Positions 25,248 to 32,170 of a stretch of DNA of 64,000 bases are shown here, one piece after another. Source of the stretch: Bacillota bacterium (lineage in GTDB: Bacteria; Bacillota_A; Clostridia; Christensenellales; Aristaeellaceae). Location: NCBI GenBank assembly GCA_023421735.1, contig JAEZSP010000001.1, forward strand, positions 62,001 through 126,000. The letters are read 5' to 3'. Within the stretch, counting starts at the first letter, position 1, and every line of letters begins with the position of its first letter. The notes under the pieces were generated by a model that saw only the letters and a list, made by a program, of their open reading frames with translations, was not told where the DNA came from and ran no database searches. A program made the translations under genes and the position numbers.

Positions 25248-25285
25248 AAAAAAGCCCCGGACGCATCGCATCCGAGGCTTTTGGG
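25248..25285. terminator. Bidirectional terminator between the phosphoesterase gene and psuG
   Basis: AAAGCCCCGGA and TCCGAGGCTTT (10 of 11 pairs) around a 9-base loop, with T-rich DNA after it on the plus strand and TTTTTT on the minus strand. It serves both convergent genes. Confidence 0.82.
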
Positions 25286-25287
25286 TT

Positions 25288-26217
25288 TCAATCGATTGGC
25301 GAATGCGCGTTTGCGAGCGCCTTGGCGGTCTGCGCCGCGAGCCGGGCATTATTGTAGACAAGCATGATGTTTGCGTCAAGACTATCGCCGCCGGTAATGT
25401 CCTTGATCTTCGAGAGCAGAAAGGGGGTCGTCTCCTTCCCCTTGATGCCAAGCGCCTGTGCTTCGCGCACAGCCTCGTCGATCACCCTGCCCATTCGCGC
25501 GGCATCCATGGAGTACGCCTCCGGGATGGGATTTGCGACGAGCATGCCACCCGCAAGACCCATCTCGCGCTTTGCACGGAATGCGTCCGCGAGTTCTTCG
25601 GGCGTATCGAGCCGATAATCGACCCTGAAGCCGGACTTTCTTGTGTAAAAGGCGGGCAGTTCCCCTGTGCCGTAACCGATCACCGGAACGCCCTTTGTCT
25701 CGAGATACTCGAGCGTAAGTCCCAGATCGAGAACCGACTTTGCGCCCGCACAGACGACCATGACCGGCGTATGGGCGAGTTCTTCGAGGTCGGCTGAGAC
25801 GTCCATCGTGGTCTCTGCGCCGCGGTGAACGCCGCCAACGCCGCCGGTGGCGAAGACCTGGATCCCCGCCAACGCCGAAATGATCATGGTGGTCGCGACG
25901 GTCGTCGCCCCGTCCATGCCTTTTGAAACGATCACGGGTAAATCGCGCCTGGAAACCTTGGCGATCTTTGATCCGCCCTTGCCCAGCCGCTCGATTTCTT
26001 CGCGGGAGAGGCCGGCCTTGAGCCGCCCGCCGATGACCGCGACGGTCGCGGGTTCGGCACCGTTTTCACGGACGATCTGCTCGACATGCAGCGCGGTTTC
26101 CACATTCTGGGGGTAAGGCATGCCATGCGAAATGATGGTCGATTCGAGCGCAACAACGGGGCGCCCGGCTGCAAGCGCCTCCCGTACGGCAGGCGCAAGA
26201 TCGAGATATTTGTTCAT
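25288..26217 (-). CDS. psuG: Pseudouridine-5'-phosphate glycosidase
   Basis: A 309-residue PsuG with VALESTIISHGMPYPQN (catalytic Glu), AVIGGRLKAGLS, DLPVIVSKGMDGATTV and CAGAKSVLDLGLTLEYLET (catalytic Lys), VIGYGTGELPAFYT and PFLLSKI. The enzyme cleaves pseudouridine 5'-phosphate to uracil and ribose 5-phosphate. No pseudouridine kinase (PsuK) is adjacent, which is unusual since the two genes are often paired. ATG 26217 with AAAGGA upstream, under a consensus promoter. Confidence 0.94.
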   Translation of the reverse strand: MNKYLDLAPAVREALAAGRPVVALESTIISHGMPYPQNVETALHVEQIVRENGAEPATVAVIGGRLKAGLSREEIERLGKGGSKIAKVSRRDLPVIVSKGMDGATTVATTMIISALAGIQVFATGGVGGVHRGAETTMDVSADLEELAHTPVMVVCAGAKSVLDLGLTLEYLETKGVPVIGYGTGELPAFYTRKSGFRVDYRLDTPEELADAFRAKREMGLAGGMLVANPIPEAYSMDAARMGRVIDEAVREAQALGIKGKETTPFLLSKIKDITGGDSLDANIMLVYNNARLAAQTAKALANAHSPID

Positions 26218-26250
26218 TTGGAGAAATCCTTTCTGAAATCATCCCGCGCT

Positions 26251-26279
26251 ATTATATCAAATCGCTCGATTCATGTCAA
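26251..26279 (-). promoter_or_regulatory. Sigma-A promoter of psuG
   Basis: On the minus strand TTGACA, 17 bases, TATAAT: a perfect consensus promoter about 34 bases before the psuG ATG. Confidence 0.85.
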
Positions 26280-26287
26280 AAACCCGC

Positions 26288-26316
26288 TTGCGAGCCGGGC
26301 ATAATATTGTTATAAT
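26288..26316 (+). promoter_or_regulatory. Sigma-A promoter of the MFS-U32 operon
   Basis: TTGCGA, 17 bases, TATAAT, 28 bases before the ATG at 26345. It is divergent from and almost adjoining the psuG promoter. Confidence 0.72.
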
Positions 26317-26344
26317 CGGTGCATCGCAAGATCGGAGGATTCAT

Positions 26345-27523
26345 ATGAAAGACAGGCAGAAGGGACTTTACACGGGTGTTCTCTTTGGTGCGATCGTGTT
26401 CATGTCCTCCGCCCACGCGCTGCGCGCCTCTCTGCTGACGAGCATGATCGATTATTACGGCCTTTCGCGCTTTCAGCAGGGACTCCCGAGCGCCGTCGCT
26501 TCCATCGGTTCCATGTGCGCGATGCTTTTGTCCTTTACGCTGATGGGGCGGATCAAAAAGCCGACGCTGCTGCTGATCGCGGCGGGACTTTCGACGCTTT
26601 TTCTGTTTCCGCAATCCCTTTTACCCGGATATGTGCTGTTCATCGCGCTGAATCTGCTGTTTGGCGTCTCGCTCGGCATCATGGATACGCTTCTTTCCTC
26701 CTCGATGGCCGATCTGCACACCGGGCGGCATGCCATGATGATGATGAGCCTTTTGCACGCGTGCTACGGCATCGGCGGCATCGTCTCGCCCATGGCCTAT
26801 GGCGCGATTTTGGGAAGCGGCGCACCATGGAACACCGTCTATCTTGCGACGATGGGGTTTGGCGTGCTGCTCCTCGTTTATATGACCCCGGTTTCGATTC
26901 GCCAATCCGCGCTGCCCGCAAGCGCACAGATTCAGAAAGAGGGACTTCTATCGCGGGAGGCGCTCGCGGCATTTTTCAGAAACCGGGAGCTGGTCGCCCT
27001 GACGGGATTCGCGCTGTTTTTCGGTCTATTTCTCGGCGGGATCAACACGTGGATCATCCGTTTTGTCAATCTGACCTACTCGCAGAAGTTGGGCGATTTG
27101 ACGCTGTCGCTGGTCTACCTGGGCATCACGGCGGGGCGCCTCGTGACGCCCCTGACCGGTATCGCGCAGATGGCCTATTTAAAGCTGATGGGCTTTGTCG
27201 CGTGGGCGATTTTGACCGTGGCGCTTTTGATCGGCTCCGGCATCGCGACGGTCGTGCTCATCTGCCTGGCCTTTTTCCTTTCCGGTTCCATGCTCCCCTT
27301 CGCACTCAACGCGGCTTGCCAATTAAACCGTAGAAACACCATGCTCGCCTCGACCATGCTCTTTCTCGCGCTGTATATCGGGCAGGCGATCTGCGCACCG
27401 CTCATCGGCGCGGTGGAGGCGCGCGCGGGGCTGCCCGTCGCCATGGAAATCTGCTATCTGTTCGCCGCGCTCAGTTCCGCCTCGGCGCTGGTCGGCGTGG
27501 GAAGGAGGCGCCATGCTTCCTGA
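26345..27523 (+). CDS. MFS transporter
   Basis: A 392-residue protein with about twelve membrane segments in two six-helix halves joined by a cytoplasmic loop (about 190-215, SIRQSALPASAQIQKEG). The pattern LMGRIKKPTLLLIA after helix 2 is the usual MFS A-motif region. It resembles small exporters or sugar carriers of the major facilitator superfamily, but nothing fixes the substrate. GGAGG lies 6 bases before ATG 26345. It overlaps the U32 gene by 11 bases, so the two are co-transcribed, though a functional link is not obvious. Confidence 0.82.
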   Translation: MKDRQKGLYTGVLFGAIVFMSSAHALRASLLTSMIDYYGLSRFQQGLPSAVASIGSMCAMLLSFTLMGRIKKPTLLLIAAGLSTLFLFPQSLLPGYVLFIALNLLFGVSLGIMDTLLSSSMADLHTGRHAMMMMSLLHACYGIGGIVSPMAYGAILGSGAPWNTVYLATMGFGVLLLVYMTPVSIRQSALPASAQIQKEGLLSREALAAFFRNRELVALTGFALFFGLFLGGINTWIIRFVNLTYSQKLGDLTLSLVYLGITAGRLVTPLTGIAQMAYLKLMGFVAWAILTVALLIGSGIATVVLICLAFFLSGSMLPFALNAACQLNRRNTMLASTMLFLALYIGQAICAPLIGAVEARAGLPVAMEICYLFAALSSASALVGVGRRRHAS

Positions 27524-28703
27524 ACTTCTTGCTCCCGCGGGCGACATTGAAACCGCACGCATCGCATTCCGCTTTGGCGCGGACGCCGTGTATGTGGGCG
27601 GGCCGCTGTTGCAGCTGCGCGCAAAGAGCGCAGGATTTACGCTTCGTGACATCGCGGCGCTCGTACGCGAGGCGCACATGAGTGGAAAGCGCGTATACGT
27701 CGCGGTCAATTCATTTGCACACGACGCGGAATTCGATGCGCTTCGCACATATGCCCAATCGCTTGGAGACGCGGGCGTGGATGCAGCAATCATCTCCGAT
27801 CCCGGCGTAATGGCGCTGTTTCACGAGACCGCGCCGCATCTGGCCCTTCATGTAAGTACGCAGGCGAACTGCACAAACGCGCGCACCGCACGGGTTTATT
27901 ATGGCCTCGGCGCGCGCCGGCTCGTGCCCGCACGGGAGCTGTCCCTTTTGCAGTTGATCGAACTGAAAAAGAATCTGCCCGAAGACATGGAGATTGAGGC
28001 GTTCGTCCACGGTGCGATGTGCATGGCATACGCCGGCCGCTGCATGATGAGCGCGCATCTGACGGGGCGCAGCGCCAACCGGGGCGCGTGCGCGCAGCCC
28101 TGCCGCTGGGACTATGCGCTTGAGGAGGAAAAGCGACCCGGAAAGTTCTTCCCCGTCGAGGAAGAAGAAGGGCGCATGGCAATCCTGAGCGCAAACGACC
28201 TCTGCTGCCTGCCGTTTCTGGATCAGCTCACCAAGACGGGCATCGCATCCTTCAAAATAGAAGGGCGCATGAAGTCGGAATTCTATGTTGCGACCGTCGT
28301 CAATGCCTACAGAAAGCGGCTTGACGATCCAAATGGGGACATCGCGCCGCTTTTGCGGGAACTGGACAGCGCAAGCCACAGGCCGTTTTCCACCGGCTTT
28401 TACTTTGGCACGCCGGACGACAGCCCGCGGGATTCCACGCCGGGATGCATCTACGCGGCACATGTCCGAACCGTCACAGGCACGCGCGCAACAATTGTGC
28501 TCAAAAACAAATTCATGGAAGGCGATGTGCTCGAGGTGCTGTCCCCCGCCACGCTCGGCTTGGCGTTCCCGGCCAAAAACATACGGAACGCGCAGGGCGA
28601 GCCCGTTGCGGCCGCTGCGCGTCCCGACGATGTGTATGAAATAGATGCTCCGCCGTCCCTGCACCCGGGCGATCTTCTCAGGCGGCGGTTTCAGGTTGAC
28701 TGA
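27513..28703 (+). CDS. U32 family protein, tRNA uridine hydroxylation (TrhP/RlhA) type
   Basis: A 396-residue U32 protein with the exact family signature EAFVHGAMCMAYAGRCMMS (about residues 165-183) and later cysteines (GACAQPCRW, DLCCLP) that in TrhP-type enzymes bind an Fe-S cluster. Members once annotated as collagenase-like peptidases hydroxylate RNA: TrhP makes ho5U34 in tRNA from prephenate, and RlhA modifies 23S rRNA. The N-terminal PELLAPAGDIETA is typical. Length matches the short TrhP class. AAGGAGG lies 4 bases before the ATG, inside the end of the MFS gene. Which RNA it modifies is not certain. Confidence 0.85.
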   Translation: MLPELLAPAGDIETARIAFRFGADAVYVGGPLLQLRAKSAGFTLRDIAALVREAHMSGKRVYVAVNSFAHDAEFDALRTYAQSLGDAGVDAAIISDPGVMALFHETAPHLALHVSTQANCTNARTARVYYGLGARRLVPARELSLLQLIELKKNLPEDMEIEAFVHGAMCMAYAGRCMMSAHLTGRSANRGACAQPCRWDYALEEEKRPGKFFPVEEEEGRMAILSANDLCCLPFLDQLTKTGIASFKIEGRMKSEFYVATVVNAYRKRLDDPNGDIAPLLRELDSASHRPFSTGFYFGTPDDSPRDSTPGCIYAAHVRTVTGTRATIVLKNKFMEGDVLEVLSPATLGLAFPAKNIRNAQGEPVAAAARPDDVYEIDAPPSLHPGDLLRRRFQVD

Positions 28704-28732
28704 ACGTGCCCGCGTTCAGCATTTTTCCTTTT
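28700..28732 (+). terminator. Terminator embedded in the end of the Nudix gene
   Basis: CTGAACG, loop TGCCCG, CGTTCAG, then CATTTTTCCTTTT. The left arm contains the U32 stop codon, and the right arm and T-tract are the last codons of the convergent Nudix gene. Confidence 0.72.
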
Positions 28733-29177
28733 CGGAACCGATGTAAATGGTCTCCCCGAACGAGAGCATGGGCTGGATGTTGTCGCGGATGGCGTGCGGG
28801 AAGAGATTGCTCGTGGGAATGTCCTTGATGTTGACCCATTCGAGCCCGATTTGAAAGCGATCGTGTTCCGTCGGCCGTTGCGCTTCGCCGCTCAAAAGAC
28901 GGCAGAGGAAGATAAAATAGATCTTATGGCAGAGCTGCTCATCGTTGTCACCTGGGCGCTCCGACACGCGCTCGTAGACCCCGGCGAGGCGCATGGGCGT
29001 GACGCGATAGCCCGTTTCTTCCAATAATTCGCGCGTCACCGCATCGGTCAATGTCTCGCCCGTATTCTGTCCGCCCCCGGGCAATGCGTAGTATTCGCCG
29101 AAGCGCGAGGTGCATCTGTTGAGCAGGATCCGACCCTCATCGACGACGATGGCCTTGGCTGAGTTTCGAACAGGCAT
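28716..29177 (-). CDS. Nudix hydrolase
   Basis: A 153-residue Nudix protein. The Nudix box reads GGGQNTGETLTDAVTRELLEETG (GX5EX7REUXEEXGU), preceded by YALPGG. The family cleaves nucleoside diphosphates linked to another moiety, using Mg2+ bound by the box glutamates. ATG 29177 is chosen (MPVRNSAKAIV) because GGAGG is 8 bases upstream; further in-frame codons upstream precede the promoter region. The substrate is not apparent. Its 3' end overlaps the terminator of the convergent U32 gene. Confidence 0.88.
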   Translation of the reverse strand: MPVRNSAKAIVVDEGRILLNRCTSRFGEYYALPGGGQNTGETLTDAVTRELLEETGYRVTPMRLAGVYERVSERPGDNDEQLCHKIYFIFLCRLLSGEAQRPTEHDRFQIGLEWVNIKDIPTSNLFPHAIRDNIQPMLSFGETIYIGSEKEKC

Positions 29178-29210
29178 GGCAATGCCCTCCGTAAAAAAAG
29201 TATTGGTGGT

Positions 29211-29239
29211 ATTATACACTTTTCAGCCCGGCTTTACAA
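29211..29239 (-). promoter_or_regulatory. Sigma-A promoter of the Nudix gene
   Basis: On the minus strand TTGTAA, 17 bases, TATAAT, about 34 bases before the start codon. Confidence 0.7.
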
Positions 29240-29319
29240 GCGCACGGTCGGTTTCTGATGGAAAAGACCGCCCCCATTGTTAACAATGATTAAGTATATG
29301 AGAAAATATCGCGTTTCGA

Positions 29320-29348
29320 TTGAACGCGGGTGTGCATATTGCTACAAT
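29320..29348 (+). promoter_or_regulatory. Sigma-A promoter of the 2-oxoacid dehydrogenase operon
   Basis: TTGAAC, 17 bases, TACAAT, 53 bases before the E2 start. The stretch 29240-29319 between the two divergent promoters shows nothing else I can support. Confidence 0.65.
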
Positions 29349-29401
29349 AAGAACGGTTTAAAAAGCGCTCGGCTTGTCCGATGCGTGGTAAGGAGGCTCC
29401 C

Positions 29402-30754
29402 ATGGCTGTTGCTGTCATCATGCCCCGGCAGGGGAATACGGTGGAAAGCTGCATCATCACAAAATGGAACAAGCGGAAGGGCGACAAGGTCGAGGTTGGG
29501 GACATCCTGTTCTCCTACGAGACCGACAAAGCCGCATTTGACGAGGAAGCCAAGGTCGCCGGCACCCTCATCGACGTCTTCTTTGAGGAAGGCGACGATG
29601 TACCGTGTCTTTTGAATGTCTGCGTGATCGGCGCGCCCGGCGAATCCACGGATGAATTCAAACCCGAAGGCGCGCAATCCGTGCAGGAACCCGCCGCAGA
29701 GAAACCGGCTGATGCATCCGCTCCGGTCGCGCAGGAGGATGCCGCGGAGCTTGCGGAGCCCGCCGTCATCTCCGGCAAACTGAAAATTTCCCCGCGCGCA
29801 AAGGCGCTCGCGCAGACGCTTGGCGCAGATCTGTCCTTTGTCGTGCCAACCGGTCCAGAAGGACGCGTGATTGCGCGCGACGTGCAGGCGCTCATCGACG
29901 CGGGCAAACTCGTGTCCAAGGCAGCTGCAGGCGCGTATGCGGGCGGCATCGAGGGAACCGGACTCGGCGGGCGCGTGACGCTCGCGGATCTCGAAAAGAA
30001 ACCAGTTGCTGCGGTCGCTGCACCTGTTCAGGCCGCGAAGCCGATCGAAGACAGCTATACCGAGCCGCTCAGCAACATGCGCAAGGTGATCGCGCGGTCC
30101 ATGGTAGCATCGCTCGCCTCCATGGCGCAGCTCACGCACAACATCTCCTTCGACGCAACCGAGATTCAGAATCTCCGCAAGGTGTTCAAGGAAAAGGGCG
30201 AGGCGCTCGGCATGAGCAGAATCACCCTCAACGACATCATCATGTATGCGGTCATCCAGACGCTCAAAATGCCCGCGCACAAGGCGCTCAACGCGAATCT
30301 GATCGACGATGGAAAGACCATGAAATACTTCAACGGCGTGCATCTCGGTTTTGCGTGCGACACGGATCGGGGCCTCATGGTGCCCACCATCTTCGGCGCG
30401 GACAAAATGAGCCTCAAGGAGCTTTCGGGTGCGACCAAGCAGCTTGCGAAGGACGCCAAGGAAGGGAAAATCAACCCCGACAACCTGCGCGGCGCATCGT
30501 TCACCGTTTCGAATCTGGGCGCGATGGGCATCGAGAGTTTTACGCCCGTCATCAACCCGCCGCAGACCGGCATCCTCGGCGTCTGCGCGATCACCACGCG
30601 CGTGAAGGAAGTCGCAGGGCAGATCGTGGCATATCCCGCAATGACGCTCTCGCTGACCTACGATCACAGGGCGATGGACGGAACACCGGCCTCGAAGTTC
30701 CTGGCGGACCTCAAGGTCAACCTCGAGAACTTCACGCTGCTTCTGGCGCAATAA
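29402..30754 (+). CDS. 2-oxoacid dehydrogenase E2 (dihydrolipoyl acyltransferase)
   Basis: A 450-residue E2. Lipoyl domain at about 1-75 with lipoyl-lysine Lys43 in ETDKAAFD; an Ala/Pro-rich linker; a peripheral-subunit-binding domain (about 130-165, SPRAKALAQTLGADL and GPEGRVIARDV); a second short GTGLGGRVTLADLE stretch; and the catalytic CAT-like domain ending in LTYDHRAMDG (His and Asp of the active site). E2 accepts the acyl group from E1 on the lipoyl arm and passes it to CoA. It is first in an E2-E3-E1 operon. AAGGAGG lies 5 bases before ATG 29402. Whether the acyl donor is pyruvate, acetoin or a branched-chain acid cannot be told. Confidence 0.92.
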   Translation: MAVAVIMPRQGNTVESCIITKWNKRKGDKVEVGDILFSYETDKAAFDEEAKVAGTLIDVFFEEGDDVPCLLNVCVIGAPGESTDEFKPEGAQSVQEPAAEKPADASAPVAQEDAAELAEPAVISGKLKISPRAKALAQTLGADLSFVVPTGPEGRVIARDVQALIDAGKLVSKAAAGAYAGGIEGTGLGGRVTLADLEKKPVAAVAAPVQAAKPIEDSYTEPLSNMRKVIARSMVASLASMAQLTHNISFDATEIQNLRKVFKEKGEALGMSRITLNDIIMYAVIQTLKMPAHKALNANLIDDGKTMKYFNGVHLGFACDTDRGLMVPTIFGADKMSLKELSGATKQLAKDAKEGKINPDNLRGASFTVSNLGAMGIESFTPVINPPQTGILGVCAITTRVKEVAGQIVAYPAMTLSLTYDHRAMDGTPASKFLADLKVNLENFTLLLAQ

Positions 30755-30772
30755 GAAGGAGAAATACGAGAA

Positions 30773-32143
30773 ATGGCTATGTTTGATCTGATCGTGCTGG
30801 GCGGCGGCCCGGCTGGCTACCTCGGCGCGGAGCGCGCGGCGCATGCGGGACTCAAAACCTGCGTGATCGAAAAGCGTGCGCTGGGCGGCGTGTGCCTGAA
30901 CGAGGGCTGCATTCCCTCGAAAGCGCTCCTCAACTCCGCAAAAATTTATGAGCACGCGAAGGAGGGCGCCAAGTACGGCGTCATCACGGAAGGCGTAAAA
31001 CTCGACCAGAAGGCCGTCGTCACGCGGCGCGGCAAGGTCGTGAGAACTCTGGTCGCCGGCGTAGGCGCGAAGATGAAGGCTGCGGGCGTGACGGTCGTCA
31101 AGGAAGAGGGCATCATTTCCGGACGCGCGGACGGCGGCTACAAGGTCGTGGCGGGCGGTCAGGAATACACGGCAACAAAGCTTCTGATCGCGACTGGCTC
31201 GTCGGCGCTCGTTCCCCCCATTCCCGGCGTGCGAGAAAACATCGGCGGTTTCGTACTCACGAACCGCGAAGTGCTCGAACTTCCCGAAGTGCCGGGAAAC
31301 TTCGTCATCATTGGCGGCGGCGTCATCGGCCTTGAAATGGCGGCGTACTACTGCGTCGCGGGCGCGAACGTGACGGTCGTTGAGATGCTCGACCACATCG
31401 CCGGCCCCACCGACCGCGAAATATCAACCATGCTCCAGAAGGAGTACGCCAAAAAGGGCGTCGATTTCAAACTCAACACCAAGGTCGTGGCAGTTGAGCC
31501 CGGCAAGGTTGTGTGTGAGGCGGACGGCAAGACGTTTGAGATTCCCGCCGACAAGGTGCTCCTGTCCATCGGACGGCGCGCGAACACGGCGAACATCGGA
31601 CTCGAGTCGATCGGCGTGGAACTGAACCGCGGCGTGATCGTGGTGGACGATACCATGAGAACCAACGTCGAGGGCGTCTACGCGGCGGGCGACTGCGTGG
31701 GCGGCATCATGCTCGCGCACACGGCATACCGCGAGGCGGAAGTTGCCGTCAACACCATGACCGGAAAAAAGGACAAGATGCGTTACTTTGCAAATCCATC
31801 CGTCATCTACACCCATCCCGAAGTCGCCTCATGCGGCATGACCGAGGAAGAGGCAAAGGCGAAGGGCGTCGATGTGGAAGTCAAGAAACTCTCCATGCGC
31901 TACTCGGGCCGCTTCATCGCGGAAAACGAGGGCGAGGACGGCATCTGCAAGATTCTGGTGGACAAAAAGCACAGAAACGTCGTGGGCGTTCACATGCTAG
32001 GCAATTCCAGCTCCGAGGCCATCTGGGGCGCGGCTGCGCTCATCGAAAGTGAGATGCGCGTGAAGGACGTAAAAGAAATCATCTTCCCGCACCCGACCGT
32101 CAGCGAGATGATCCGCGAGGTCATCTGGGAATTCAAGGACTAA
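30773..32143 (+). CDS. lpdA: Dihydrolipoyl dehydrogenase (E3)
   Basis: A 456-residue flavoprotein with an N-terminal FAD-binding LGGGPAGYLGAERAA, the redox disulfide GGVCLNEGCIPSK (about Cys41 and Cys46), an NAD-binding GGGVIGLEMA (about 180), and YAAGDCVGG. The dimerisation domain contains the usual HMLGNSSSE and the active-site HPTVSE. E3 reoxidises the lipoyl arm of E2 and reduces NAD. GGAG precedes the ATG, 18 bases after the E2 stop. Confidence 0.95.
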   Translation: MAMFDLIVLGGGPAGYLGAERAAHAGLKTCVIEKRALGGVCLNEGCIPSKALLNSAKIYEHAKEGAKYGVITEGVKLDQKAVVTRRGKVVRTLVAGVGAKMKAAGVTVVKEEGIISGRADGGYKVVAGGQEYTATKLLIATGSSALVPPIPGVRENIGGFVLTNREVLELPEVPGNFVIIGGGVIGLEMAAYYCVAGANVTVVEMLDHIAGPTDREISTMLQKEYAKKGVDFKLNTKVVAVEPGKVVCEADGKTFEIPADKVLLSIGRRANTANIGLESIGVELNRGVIVVDDTMRTNVEGVYAAGDCVGGIMLAHTAYREAEVAVNTMTGKKDKMRYFANPSVIYTHPEVASCGMTEEEAKAKGVDVEVKKLSMRYSGRFIAENEGEDGICKILVDKKHRNVVGVHMLGNSSSEAIWGAAALIESEMRVKDVKEIIFPHPTVSEMIREVIWEFKD

Positions 32144-32170
32144 AAAGACGAACATAAGGGAGAGAAAAAG

